A stretch of DNA of 62,571 nt from Phycisphaerales bacterium (lineage in GTDB: Bacteria > Planctomycetota > Phycisphaerae > Phycisphaerales > UBA1924), in the NCBI GenBank assembly GCA_020853975.1, contig JADYXW010000022.1:1-62571 (forward strand), in the 5' to 3' direction. The notes beneath the pieces were generated by a model. That model saw nothing but the letters and a program-made list of their open reading frames with translations. It did not search any database and had not been told where the DNA came from. Position 1 is the first letter of the stretch, and each line of letters begins with the position of its first letter. The translations under genes were made by a program, and so were the position numbers. Positions 26,675 through 36,322 of the stretch are shown one piece after another.

Positions 26675-28621
26675 TCAGCGGAGCCTCAGAGAACGCGAAG
26701 CCAGGACCATCGCCGCGGCCCGCAGCACCGCGAACGCGAACAGCACGTACACGGTCGCGAACGCGACCACAATGCCGCACATCCCCAGCGTGCCGACCCG
26801 TCCCAGGTCCATCAGGTCGTAGCGGTCGGAGCCCGCGCTGTCGAGCGAGCCCGAGATGATGCACATCACGATCGCGACGGGGTTGGGCATCATCAGAATC
26901 GAGATGACGTCGCCCGTATCCATGCCCCCGCCCGAGGCCTCGATGAGCAACGCGATCAGCAGCGGGATCGCCGCCCACACGGAGAGCCAGAAGCCGAAGT
27001 TCGCCCCCGCGGCCCGGGTGCTCTTTCCGACGAGCACCGACGCGAACACGCCCACGGCCGTGATGGCCGCCAGCCCGCCGAAGAGCACCAGCGCCACCTG
27101 CGGGATCGCGAGGACCTTCACCGGCCCAAGGAACGAGACCACCACCAGGTGCCCGAGCATGATCGCGGGGACGATCCACTGGCGCCGGAGCGCCCCGACG
27201 AACTTTCCCCACACGATCTCCCGGGCGGTCATGGGCGTGGCGAGCAGCACCTCCCACGTCCGGGACTCTTTTTCGGACGAGACCGACTGGGAGGACGTGA
27301 AGCACGCCAGCAGCATCGTGATGACGCCCCCCAGCGCCATCGTCGGATAGTTGAGCGCCTCGTCGCCCAGTTCGTCCAGGTCCAGGCCGGCGGGCCACCC
27401 GCCCCGCCATTGCGCCGTCACCTGAAAGTAGATCCACAGCGCGATCAGCCCGATCCCGCCAAAGAGCACCCACGCGTAGAGCGGCTTTCCGAATGACCGC
27501 TGTCTCACCTCGCGCCACAGGACCGGGTTATCACCCACCACGCGGCTGGCGTGGGCCAGCGACGTGCTCGGCGCACGCGCCGCTGTGACCACCCCGGGGG
27601 CGGCGTCCGCCGTCGTTGGAGGTGCCGCCACCTCAGCCCCGGGCGGGGCCGCCTTGGTCCGCCTCTTGGGTGGTGCAGGCCCGGCGCCCGCTTCGCCCTC
27701 TCTCCGCATCGCGCGGCGGAGCGCCACAGTCGCCAGGCCGAAGGTCAGGCACGCGAGCACCCAGTTGTACGTACCTGCGATCAGCCACGCCTCCGTCTTG
27801 AACGGGATCGGCATGCCGCCCCCGCCCACAAGGTCCGCCGACAGCACCCCCAGCATGAGCGGCGGCGTGAGCACGAACATGGGAACCAGCAGCGCGGGCG
27901 ACATCGACTGCTTGAACGTGGCGATGATGCCCACCGCCAGCGTGACCATGAACTGCGAGCCCAGGAACATCACCAGCCCGGACGCGGCGGCGACGGGCGA
28001 CCTCTTGAACATCACCGAACCGAGCAGGGTCAGTGTCGAGGCGAGGGCCGCCGATGAGATCGTGATCCACGCGGCGGCGGCGATGGTCTCCGCTGTCACG
28101 CCGCCGAACAGGCGGAGGGCGAGCAGCAGGGGCGTCGCCGCCAGCGCAAGCACCAGGAGCTGCACGCCCATCGCGCTCAGCTTTCCCAGGAGAATCTGCC
28201 AGGCCTTCAGGGGTGTGCACAGCAGCGTGCTGAGCGTTCCCTTCCGCTTCTCGTCGCAGATCATGGGGGAGGCGAGGATGACGGCGGCGAGGATGATCGC
28301 AACGTACTGAAACCAGATGATGGTGACCGTCAGGTTCGGCGCCATCTGCTGAAGTCGCTGTAGCCGCTGCGAGGTGGTGCCGAAGTCGTCGAACCGGTAC
28401 GCCATGAAGACCAGGGCCACCAGGGCCGTCATGCCCAGCACGAACCCGCCACGAATCCAGTAGGTCGAGGCCCGGCGCCCCGCCATCCAGACTTCCTTGG
28501 CGAAGACCGGCCCGGGGATCGCCCACGCCAGGTGCGACGGCCTGAGCCCGCGGAGCAGGCGGATCGCCAGAGGCGGCCGGGCCGCGGGGTCGGGCGCTGG
28601 GGTAGCCTCGTGGTCCGTCAT
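26675..28621 (-). CDS. ABC-2 type permease with two fused membrane domains
   Basis: The 648-residue protein joins two ABC-2 membrane domains. The first, at about 30-320, contains MICDEKRKGTLSTLLCTPL. The second, at about 375-645, contains SSEKESRTWEVLLATPMTAREIVWGK. Both carry the typical E-x-G/W-T-L-x-x-L-L-x-T-P-M/L consensus on the loop after the second helix. A Pro/Ala-rich cytoplasmic linker (about 320-365) separates them. ATG 28621 overlaps the stop of the ATPase gene (ATGA), so the two are translationally coupled and form one exporter. The exported substrate is unknown; in Bacteroidetes a GldA-type ABC serves gliding motility. Confidence 0.9.
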   Translation of the reverse strand: MTDHEATPAPDPAARPPLAIRLLRGLRPSHLAWAIPGPVFAKEVWMAGRRASTYWIRGGFVLGMTALVALVFMAYRFDDFGTTSQRLQRLQQMAPNLTVTIIWFQYVAIILAAVILASPMICDEKRKGTLSTLLCTPLKAWQILLGKLSAMGVQLLVLALAATPLLLALRLFGGVTAETIAAAAWITISSAALASTLTLLGSVMFKRSPVAAASGLVMFLGSQFMVTLAVGIIATFKQSMSPALLVPMFVLTPPLMLGVLSADLVGGGGMPIPFKTEAWLIAGTYNWVLACLTFGLATVALRRAMRREGEAGAGPAPPKRRTKAAPPGAEVAAPPTTADAAPGVVTAARAPSTSLAHASRVVGDNPVLWREVRQRSFGKPLYAWVLFGGIGLIALWIYFQVTAQWRGGWPAGLDLDELGDEALNYPTMALGGVITMLLACFTSSQSVSSEKESRTWEVLLATPMTAREIVWGKFVGALRRQWIVPAIMLGHLVVVSFLGPVKVLAIPQVALVLFGGLAAITAVGVFASVLVGKSTRAAGANFGFWLSVWAAIPLLIALLIEASGGGMDTGDVISILMMPNPVAIVMCIISGSLDSAGSDRYDLMDLGRVGTLGMCGIVVAFATVYVLFAFAVLRAAAMVLASRSLRLR

Positions 28622-29568
28622 TGCAGCGCACCCGTCGTGAGCTTCAGGAACGCGTCCTCGAGCTTGATGCCCTCCGGCTGGAAGGCGGCGATCTTCGCGC
28701 CGCCCCTCAGCAGCGCCTCGATAAGGAAGTGGTGCCCGTGCTCGCCCCCCATCAGTTCGATCGTCAGCCCGCGCTGCACAGGGTCCGCAACGACCCTCGC
28801 CACCCGCGGGTCGGCGGTCAGAATTGCCCTCGCGGCGTCCACGGAAGCCCCCTCCGTCTCCAGCCTCACCGCGATGCGCTCGCCCGTGCCCGCGACGCGG
28901 GCACGGGAGAACGCCTCCTCGATCGAGCCCGCGTACAGCAGCTTGCCCCGCTCGATGATGCCGATCGACGTGCTCATCTCGCCCAGCTCGGTCAGGATGT
29001 GCGAGCTGACCATGAGCGTCTTGCCCATCCGCCCAAGCTCCTGCAGCAGCATCCGCATCTCGATGCGCGCCCGGGGGTCCAGGCCGCTCGCGGGCTCGTC
29101 CAGCAGCAGCACCTTCGGGTCGTGGATCAGCACCCGGGCCACGCCCAGCCGCTGCTGCATGCCCCGGCTCAGGCTGTCCACCAGCGCCTCCCGCTTCGCG
29201 GTAAGGTCCGTCAGCTCCAGGCACTGGTCGATGATCTTGCGGCGCTGCGCCCGCGGGATCTGGAACGCGGACGCGAAGAACTGCAGGTACTCATCGACCG
29301 TCAGGTCGTCGTACACACCCAGGAAGTCCGGCATGTAGCCGATCACGCGGCGGATGTCGTCGCCCCGTGTCCGCACGTCCATGCCGCACACCTTCGCCGT
29401 GCCCGTGTCCGCGCGGAGCAGGCACGCAAGGATCTTCATGGTGGTCGTCTTGCCCGCGCCGTTGGGCCCGATGAACCCGAACAACTGCCCGGGGCCGATG
29501 TCCAGCGTGAGGTTGTCCAGCGCCATCAGCGCGCCGTACCTCTTGGTGAGCCCCTTGATCTCAATCAT
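28618..29568 (-). CDS. ABC transporter ATP-binding protein
   Basis: The 316-residue protein has Walker A GPNGAGKTT (near residue 35), the signature LSRGMQQRLGVAR and Walker B VLLLDEPASGLDP. The C-terminal 100 residues form the domain found in ABC-2 exporter ATPases (CcmA/NatA type). It pairs with the permease starting at 28621. It lies 30 bp downstream of the 783-residue membrane protein gene, in the same run. Confidence 0.93.
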   Translation of the reverse strand: MIEIKGLTKRYGALMALDNLTLDIGPGQLFGFIGPNGAGKTTTMKILACLLRADTGTAKVCGMDVRTRGDDIRRVIGYMPDFLGVYDDLTVDEYLQFFASAFQIPRAQRRKIIDQCLELTDLTAKREALVDSLSRGMQQRLGVARVLIHDPKVLLLDEPASGLDPRARIEMRMLLQELGRMGKTLMVSSHILTELGEMSTSIGIIERGKLLYAGSIEEAFSRARVAGTGERIAVRLETEGASVDAARAILTADPRVARVVADPVQRGLTIELMGGEHGHHFLIEALLRGGAKIAAFQPEGIKLEDAFLKLTTGALQ

Positions 29569-29598
29569 GGAATGCCCTCGATCATGACTCGACCTCGC

Positions 29599-31950
29599 TC
29601 ACGGCACGCTCTCGCCCAAGACCTGTTCCCGGCCCAGCGGGATGAGCACCCGCATCAGCGTCAGCGTCCGGCTGTCCACCCCCGGCCCGGTCTGAAGCCC
29701 GGACGAGTCCGGAAGCCCCCGCACAGAGATAAGCAGCTCCGCCCATCCGCCGCACGCCACGCGAGCGTCGGCGGCCTGCGCCCGTGCGCGGCTTCCGGGC
29801 ATCTGCATCACGGTGCCCATCGCCTGACCCGCCGGAGTTGCGTCCGTCACCATCCAGGGGTTGGTGACCACGTCCAGCGCCTGACCCTCGACGCCCGCCC
29901 ACATGTCCGGCCTCACGCTCGATGGCTCCCCGTGCGTGGTCGCGCTCCAGGCCTCTCGCCCGTCTTCATCCGTGCCCGGGGCAAAGCTCATCGCCCAGTG
30001 GCCGTCGGAGGTGCTCAGCGTTCCCAACCCCACCTGCACCCCCTCGGGCAGGCCCACAACCTCCGCCCGCCAGCCCCCCGATGACCTGGAGACCACGCAC
30101 CGTGGCCCGGCGTGCGGCTCTGCGGGGCGCTGGTCCATCAGGGTGCGATACGTCCACTGGCCTTGCGAGAACCCTCGCGTTCCCATGCCGCGGAGCGTGC
30201 CGAACGTCGGGCTCATCTCCAAGGGACCAAAGGCACGCGAGTTGCCACGGTAGGACTCCAGCGCGGAGACGCCTCGCCACCACACGCCGTCGCTGGCGTC
30301 GACGCGCGTGGTCATCGGGCGTCCGGAGAAGACCCCCGAGACCCCGGACCGCCACCGAGCCCCGCCCGCGGCCGGTCCGGGCTGCAGCACGTCGATGACC
30401 TCGCAGCGCCCCACGCTGGTCCGCCCCGTCCGGATGAACGATGGCACGGCGTACGCGAGCACCGCGGCGGCGAGCGTCCAGCCCAGCGCCGTCAACCAGG
30501 TGCGCTTCGCGTATCCCCGTCGCCTCAGGAAAATGCCGTCGAACGGCCCGACGAGCGCGGAGAGCACGAGCATCGCCCCCGCGATGCCGATGAACGTGCC
30601 GTCGGTCACCGGAGGCTCGATGGTCACAAGGTCGAGTGCGGTCCGGATCGCCAGCGCCGCGGCCCGATCTTGCCCGCTCGATCCGCCCCCCCACCAGCCC
30701 CACTGATTTTCGTCGGCCGATGCCAGCAGGTCCTCCGGCAGGATGCCCATCGCCCGGCCCCCGAGGAGCTCGCGCCACAGGTAGCGGCTGCCGGCGAGAG
30801 AAACCGTCGCCGGGAGTCTCGCCGGGTCCGCTCCCACGAGCGTGACCATCCCCATGCCGACCGGACCGCGCGCGACCATGCCCCTGGCCGGGGCTTCAAC
30901 ACCCTCGGGCCTCCAGAAGCACTCCCATCCTTCGGCGCGCCCCACCTCCGTGACCTCAAGGACCCTCGCGCTCACGGGCGACGTCGTCGCCTCGAGCGCC
31001 TGCGCGGTCTCCGCCCGAGAGAACAGGTGCCCCGGCGCCCTCGTGGGCCCCCGCTCCAACGCATTCACGACGTCCTGCTCGACGGGGACGAACTCCCGCC
31101 ACCACGCCCCGGCACCGTCAACCATCAGCACCAGGCGCCCGCCCCACCTGACCCACTCGATGATCGCGGCACGGGCCCTGGGGTCCGCCTCGGACAGGTC
31201 GTCCGCGGAGGCGATCACCACGTCCACGCCCTCGTAGGAGAGCCACGACACCGGCAGCGCCTGGGGTGATCGGCGCACCACGTGCAGCCGGTCCCACACC
31301 TTGATCTCGCTCGGGCCGCTCGCGGTCAGGTACCCGCCCTGCGCCTGCAGCGCCGCCGGCCCCATGGCGCCCGTGGTCAGCGCACCGCCCGCGGATACCT
31401 CCCCCACCACCAGCGCCCGCACAGACCGATCGTCGATCTGAGGCCCCCACATCTCATCGCCCGCGCTCGGCACCGGCACGAACTTGATCTCTCGGTCCCA
31501 CGAGCTGTTATCGTCCACCACGAAGAGCTCGGCGATGGCCCCGCCCGAGTTGGCGGCGTCGGGCGGGATGCACGCCGCGAACTCGAAGGGGACCACCTGC
31601 CCCGGGGTCGTCGAGACGGGGAGCGTGATCCGTGCCCGCTGCGTGGAGTCCTGCTTGTACCGCAGCGTGATCTCCCCCGAGAATGCGCCCGAGCCGCTCC
31701 AGAGCCACACCACCACGGGAGCCCAGCGGTCCGAGGGCATCACGCCGTCCCAGCCGAAGTCCACGCGCACCACTTCCACCGGCACGCGGGGCGGGAGGGT
31801 CCCGCTCCGCGTCGGGGGCAGGGCCGCGCCGGACTTGCCGTCCGAGCCCACGATCCAGGGGGCGGGTTGCCCCACCTGCGCCGCAAAGGCCGGCCCGGTC
31901 AGTGCCGCGAGCAGCACCCACGCTCGTCCTCGCCTCCTGCACGCTGACAT
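29599..31950 (-). CDS. exported GATase-like membrane protein of the MoxR/VWA operon
   Basis: The 783-residue protein has a signal peptide (ending GPAFAAQ). A Rossmann-like class I glutamine-amidotransferase-type region lies around residues 160-270: SWLSYEGVDVVIASADDL, then IIEWVRWGGRLVLMVDGAG. No catalytic Cys-His is evident, so it is likely non-enzymatic. Two hydrophobic helices lie near 452-472 and 483-504 (GTFIGIAGAMLVLSALV). A long soluble C-terminus follows. Such proteins commonly sit beside BatA-type genes in Planctomycetes. The orientation and spacing put it in the operon. Confidence 0.75.
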   Translation of the reverse strand: MSACRRRGRAWVLLAALTGPAFAAQVGQPAPWIVGSDGKSGAALPPTRSGTLPPRVPVEVVRVDFGWDGVMPSDRWAPVVVWLWSGSGAFSGEITLRYKQDSTQRARITLPVSTTPGQVVPFEFAACIPPDAANSGGAIAELFVVDDNSSWDREIKFVPVPSAGDEMWGPQIDDRSVRALVVGEVSAGGALTTGAMGPAALQAQGGYLTASGPSEIKVWDRLHVVRRSPQALPVSWLSYEGVDVVIASADDLSEADPRARAAIIEWVRWGGRLVLMVDGAGAWWREFVPVEQDVVNALERGPTRAPGHLFSRAETAQALEATTSPVSARVLEVTEVGRAEGWECFWRPEGVEAPARGMVARGPVGMGMVTLVGADPARLPATVSLAGSRYLWRELLGGRAMGILPEDLLASADENQWGWWGGGSSGQDRAAALAIRTALDLVTIEPPVTDGTFIGIAGAMLVLSALVGPFDGIFLRRRGYAKRTWLTALGWTLAAAVLAYAVPSFIRTGRTSVGRCEVIDVLQPGPAAGGARWRSGVSGVFSGRPMTTRVDASDGVWWRGVSALESYRGNSRAFGPLEMSPTFGTLRGMGTRGFSQGQWTYRTLMDQRPAEPHAGPRCVVSRSSGGWRAEVVGLPEGVQVGLGTLSTSDGHWAMSFAPGTDEDGREAWSATTHGEPSSVRPDMWAGVEGQALDVVTNPWMVTDATPAGQAMGTVMQMPGSRARAQAADARVACGGWAELLISVRGLPDSSGLQTGPGVDSRTLTLMRVLIPLGREQVLGESVP

Positions 31951-31972
31951 CTGAGCTCCGCTGACGGCACGA

Positions 31973-34270
31973 TCAGACGTGCACTTTCTTGTTGTAGACG
32001 AACCACTCGAGCATGACGATCGCCAGGCAACCCAGCAGCAGCCAGGGCCAGAGCTTGCGGTCCGCGATCGCGGAACCCTTGGTGGCCGCCGCGGCCTCCG
32101 TGCTCGCCAGCGACACGACCTCAACGCTCGCCAGATCCGACTCCTCCGGGTCGAGCAGGTTTGACGCGTAGTACCTGACCGCGCGATCGTCGATGTTCGC
32201 GTCCGTCGGCCCCGCGGCTCCCTTCCACGATACCTCGTACACGCCGGAACGGTTGAGCGGGCCGAAGATGATCCGTCCGTCCGCGCCGGCGAGCAGTTTC
32301 TGGGTTTCTCCCGCCGCGGTTTTCACCTCGATGTCGGAGGCCCCGGCGGGCAGCCGGTCCGAGAGGACCGAACCCGGCTGCACGCTGCGCCCGGCGGCCC
32401 CGGTCCCGCCGTCGTCGCCCAGGTACGTCGTCGCCGACGCCATGAACACCACGAAGGAAACGTTGAAGGGCCAGTTGCTCTCGGCGACGTCAAAGGGCAC
32501 GACGATCGCCCGCGTGTCGGGCGTCGCGACCTCGAGCATGAGGGGCCCGATGTCGGACGTGGCGATCGTCGTCGCCACACCGCCGCTCTGTATCGCGAGC
32601 TTCGGGCACTTGGCGACGAGGAGCCCGTCGAGGCTCAAGCCCCGCAGCACGGGGTGGTCACGCGACCAGTCGATGATCGAGCAGCCCGTCGCGGGGCCGA
32701 CCACACGCGCCCCGCCGCCGAGCGCCCCGAGCTTCATCGGCACCTCGGCGAGGATCAGATACCTCCCCGGAGGCAGCACCTCGCCCGCCTGGGCGACGAC
32801 ATCCGCCCCGGATGCGGGCTGGGCGACGGGGGCCGGCGCATCGGTGGCGGGGGTCGACGTCGCGGGGGCGGGTGCCGGAGCGGACGCCAGCCCTGTGCCC
32901 TTTGGCAGCCAGCCATCCAGCACCACCACGTCGAACTCGCCGGTGGTTCCCTCTCGTACCCGCTGCTCGAACTGCGCGGGCGAGAGCGTGACCAGCCTCG
33001 AGAGCGGCAGCCCCTCGAGTGCCGACGCCAGGAACAGGTTGCCCCGCGCTGAAACAACCGCCACCGCGAGCTTGCGCGCGGGGGGCACGACCAGGAACGC
33101 GCGGTTGTCAACGTCCAGCGCATCCCCTTCCAGCGGCCCGCCGTCGGACGGGCTTCGGAGCCGGACCTGCACGACCGCGCCCTCACCCCGCTCCAGCGAG
33201 AAGACGACTCCGCCCACGCCCGGGGTCATCCGTGGCACAGCGGCTGACGCCGTCTCGGTCGGCGCGACGCCCGCCGCGGCTGCCGCGGCACGCTCTTCGG
33301 CCCCGGCCCTGGCTGCGGCGGCGGCCCCGAGGCCGATCCCCTCTGCGCTCGCACCCGGGATCGTCGTGCTCCTAATGCCGGCTCCCACGCCGTTCAACAG
33401 CAGTTCCACGTCCACCGCACGCACCTGCGCCTGGTTGTTCTGGAGCGAAACGTAGACGCTCAGGCGGCTGGGGTTCTCGAAGCTGCGCTCCGCCCGGAGG
33501 CCGACGACCGCCGCGTTGGACGAGTCCCCCTGGCCCACCCTGTGAAACTCCACCACGTCCTCCGGCCCGGGCGACGCCTTCGAAGCGTCCCCAATCCGAC
33601 CATCGGAGAAGATGTGCATGGTGAACGGTTCGTCGGCGGTCAGGCCCTCGACCTCCTGCCCCTCCACCACGCGTTTGCGCTGCTGCGCCTTGGCGAGCCG
33701 GATGGCCTCTTCGATCCGCGTAGGGCTCTCCGTGGCGGTGACCGAGTCGATCGCACGCTCCAGCGCCGCCTTGTCGCTGGTCATCTGCTGCACGACCTCG
33801 GCCTGCGTGTCGAACGCGATGACCATGGCCTGGTCCGCCGCGTCTTTCTCGGTGTCGAAGAGCCCGCCCTCGCGCATCGACGCGACGAGCGCCCGGGCCT
33901 GCTTCTTGGCCTCGTCCAGCCGCGCCGCGGCCCCGCCCTTGTCGTCCTTCTCGTCCAGGGACATCATCGAGGCGGACCGGTCGAGCATGATGACATGCCG
34001 CTGGCCCGTGATGGTCTGGCTCTTGATCTGGGGCTGGCCGAGCGCCGCCAGAATGGCCCCGAGCGCGAGCAACTGGAGGATGAGCAGGATGTTCCGGCGC
34101 AGGCGCTGGAAGGGCGCGTTGGCCTGCAGGTCCTGGATCGCCTTCTTCCACAGCAGGGTCGTGGAGATCTCGACGTCCCGGCGTCGGAGCTTCAGAAAAT
34201 AAAGGATCAGCAGCGCGGGGATGGCGATCGCGCCGGCGATCAGAGCGTACTGGGCGGTGAGCCAGATCAC
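31973..34270 (-). CDS. BatA-like membrane protein with VWA domain
   Basis: The 765-residue protein starts at GTG 34270, which overlaps the DUF58 stop by 4 bp (GTGA). The N-terminus is the BatA type: TM helix 5-27 (LLILYFLKLRRR), the cytoplasmic loop EISTTLLWKKAIQDLQANAP, and TM helix 60-78. A VWA domain follows with the MIDAS sequence D97-R-S-A-S101. The second half (about 300-740) holds Ig-like strands and a GATase-like fold (ILAEVPMKLGALGGGARVVG); a C-terminal helix (WPWLLLGCLAIVMLEWFV) re-enters the membrane. It is likely a partner of MoxR and DUF58. Confidence 0.88.
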   Translation of the reverse strand: MIWLTAQYALIAGAIAIPALLILYFLKLRRRDVEISTTLLWKKAIQDLQANAPFQRLRRNILLILQLLALGAILAALGQPQIKSQTITGQRHVIMLDRSASMMSLDEKDDKGGAAARLDEAKKQARALVASMREGGLFDTEKDAADQAMVIAFDTQAEVVQQMTSDKAALERAIDSVTATESPTRIEEAIRLAKAQQRKRVVEGQEVEGLTADEPFTMHIFSDGRIGDASKASPGPEDVVEFHRVGQGDSSNAAVVGLRAERSFENPSRLSVYVSLQNNQAQVRAVDVELLLNGVGAGIRSTTIPGASAEGIGLGAAAAARAGAEERAAAAAAGVAPTETASAAVPRMTPGVGGVVFSLERGEGAVVQVRLRSPSDGGPLEGDALDVDNRAFLVVPPARKLAVAVVSARGNLFLASALEGLPLSRLVTLSPAQFEQRVREGTTGEFDVVVLDGWLPKGTGLASAPAPAPATSTPATDAPAPVAQPASGADVVAQAGEVLPPGRYLILAEVPMKLGALGGGARVVGPATGCSIIDWSRDHPVLRGLSLDGLLVAKCPKLAIQSGGVATTIATSDIGPLMLEVATPDTRAIVVPFDVAESNWPFNVSFVVFMASATTYLGDDGGTGAAGRSVQPGSVLSDRLPAGASDIEVKTAAGETQKLLAGADGRIIFGPLNRSGVYEVSWKGAAGPTDANIDDRAVRYYASNLLDPEESDLASVEVVSLASTEAAAATKGSAIADRKLWPWLLLGCLAIVMLEWFVYNKKVHV

Positions 34271-35190
34271 TTCACCACTCCCCTCTTGCGGAGATAGTCC
34301 AGCACCAGCACGTCCACGGGCGTGTCGCTGCGGATGGTCATCATGGTCATGTCACGCCGCACGCAGAACGCGTTGAGCTGCTGGCAGTACGCGCCGAGCG
34401 TGGCCTTGTACCGCTTGAGCAGGGGCGCGGAGATCGTCACCTCGGCGCTGTCGCCATCCTCCACATCGCGGAGGCGCAGATCGCCCGTGATCTTCGGCTC
34501 CAGCTCCTCCGGGCTCATCACCTGGATGACGAACACGTCGTAGCCGTGCCCGACCAGGCGCCGTAGCCCCTCCTCGTACCCCTCCTTGTAGAGGAAGTCC
34601 GAGAAGACGAGCATGAGGCCCTTGCCCCGCCGGGTGAGCATGATGCGCTCCGCGGCTTCCTTGAACGAGAAGTAGCCCCGGGGTTCGAGGGAGCAGACCC
34701 ACTGGGCCAGGTCGTGCGTGCGGCGCTTGCCCCGCAGGTCGCGGATGGCCGACACAACGCTCCCCGGCGCCTCGCCCATCGCGGTGCCGGTCACGCGGTT
34801 GAGGTTCACAAGGCCCACGTACCCCAGGGCCATGATCGCCTTCTGCATGAAGAGGAACTTGGAGGGCTCGCCGCAGTCGCTGCTCGCGGAGCAGTCGATG
34901 ACCAGGTGCAGCGACAGGTCCTCCTCCTCGAGGAACAGCTTGAGGAAGATCTGGTCGAGGCGGGCGAAGATGTTCCAGTCGATGTGGCGGATGTCGTCGC
35001 CGGTGGCGTAGGGCCGGTGGTCGGCGAACTCGACGGACTGGCCCCGCTTCTTGGAGCGGCGCTCGCCCTTGAGCTTGCCGAAGAAGACGCGCCGGCTCGA
35101 AAGATCAAGCGGGTCGAGCTTGTTGATCAAGTCCGACGTGAGCAGGTCTTCGAGGCCCTTGGGGCGGGTTGGGTTGGCGGTCTTGAGCAT
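34267..35190 (-). CDS. DUF58 protein with a VWA-like metal site
   Basis: The 307-residue protein has the DUF58 motif RPYATGDDIRHIDWNIFAR at 59-78 and a MIDAS-like D99-C-S-A-S103. DUF58 proteins are encoded beside MoxR ATPases and are thought to be assembled or regulated by them. It lies 18 bp downstream of moxR and overlaps the BatA-like gene by 4 bp. Confidence 0.92.
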   Translation of the reverse strand: MLKTANPTRPKGLEDLLTSDLINKLDPLDLSSRRVFFGKLKGERRSKKRGQSVEFADHRPYATGDDIRHIDWNIFARLDQIFLKLFLEEEDLSLHLVIDCSASSDCGEPSKFLFMQKAIMALGYVGLVNLNRVTGTAMGEAPGSVVSAIRDLRGKRRTHDLAQWVCSLEPRGYFSFKEAAERIMLTRRGKGLMLVFSDFLYKEGYEEGLRRLVGHGYDVFVIQVMSPEELEPKITGDLRLRDVEDGDSAEVTISAPLLKRYKATLGAYCQQLNAFCVRRDMTMMTIRSDTPVDVLVLDYLRKRGVVK

Positions 35191-35208
35191 GGGGTCGGCG
35201 CCGGAGCA

Positions 35209-36258
35209 CTACATCCGCACGGGCTCGGTCGTGGTCAGGTCCAGGATCTGCTTCACCAGGCCGTCGGCGTCCACGCGGTCGGCCTCCGCCTCGAAGTTCA
35301 GCAGCACGCGGTGCCTCAGGCACATGGTGGCGATGTGCTTGATGTCCGCGAAGCCGACGTGGTATCGCCCGTCCACGAGCGCCTTGACCTTGCCGCCCAG
35401 GATGAGCGCCTGGGCCGCGCGCGGGCTCGCCCCACAGCGGATGTACTTGTTGGTCGGGCCGGTCGCCCCGCCCGCCGCCATGGACCCGCCCGGGTGCGTC
35501 GCCAGCACGAGCCTCGCAACGTACTCCTTCACGTGCGGGGCCACGATGCACCCCCGCACCAGCCTCTGCATCTCCAGGATCTGCGCGTTGTCCAGTACCT
35601 TCTGGGCGACGGGCGTCTCCGCGCCCGTCGTCCGATCCAGGATCGTCATCAGGTCTTCCAGCCCGCTGTAGCCGACCACGATCTTGAACAGGAAGCGGTC
35701 GAGCTGCGCCTCGGGCAGCGGGTAGGTCCCCTCCTGCTCGATGGGGTTCTGCGTCGCCAGGACGATGAACGGCTGCGCCAGCTTGTACGTGGTGCCCGCG
35801 CTGGTCACGCTCCGCTCCTGCATCGCCTCCAGCAGCGCGCTCTGCGTCTTGGGCGTCGCCCGGTTGATCTCGTCCGCAAGCACGATCTGGGCGAAGATCG
35901 GGCCCCTCTGGAACTCGAACCGGCGCCGGCCCGACTCGGGGTCCTCCATCACGATGTTCGTGCCGATCACGTCCGCGGGCATGAGGTCCGGCGTGAACTG
36001 GATGCGGCTGAAGGGCAGGCTCAGCGTCTCCGCCAGCGTGCGCACCAGCATGGTCTTGCCCAGCCCGGGCACGCCCTCCAGCAGCACGTTGCCCCCCGCG
36101 AAGAGTGAGAGCAGCACCGCCTCCACCACGTCGCCGTGGCCCACGATCACCTTGCCGATCTCGCCCTTCACCTTCTGGAAGGTGGCGCGGAAGTTCTCGC
36201 ACGCCTGCTTGACCTCCGCGGGGGTCTCCAACTTCACGTCCTTCTGCGCCACGCTCAT
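35209..36258 (-). CDS. MoxR-family AAA+ ATPase
   Basis: The 349-residue protein has Walker A GVPGLGKT (62-69), Walker B IVLADEINRA, sensor 1 LATQNPIEQEGTYPLPEAQLDRFLF and the C-terminal lid. MoxR ATPases act as chaperones for VWA-domain proteins. ATG 36258 follows GGAGAACACC, a good ribosome site. The annotated start excludes 16 upstream residues that are not family-like. Confidence 0.95.
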   Translation of the reverse strand: MSVAQKDVKLETPAEVKQACENFRATFQKVKGEIGKVIVGHGDVVEAVLLSLFAGGNVLLEGVPGLGKTMLVRTLAETLSLPFSRIQFTPDLMPADVIGTNIVMEDPESGRRRFEFQRGPIFAQIVLADEINRATPKTQSALLEAMQERSVTSAGTTYKLAQPFIVLATQNPIEQEGTYPLPEAQLDRFLFKIVVGYSGLEDLMTILDRTTGAETPVAQKVLDNAQILEMQRLVRGCIVAPHVKEYVARLVLATHPGGSMAAGGATGPTNKYIRCGASPRAAQALILGGKVKALVDGRYHVGFADIKHIATMCLRHRVLLNFEAEADRVDADGLVKQILDLTTTEPVRM

Positions 36259-36322
36259 GGTGTTCTCCAGTCTCGCCCCCCGGGGTTGCCTCCCCGGGGG
36301 CGTCACAGCCCTGCGTCGGTCG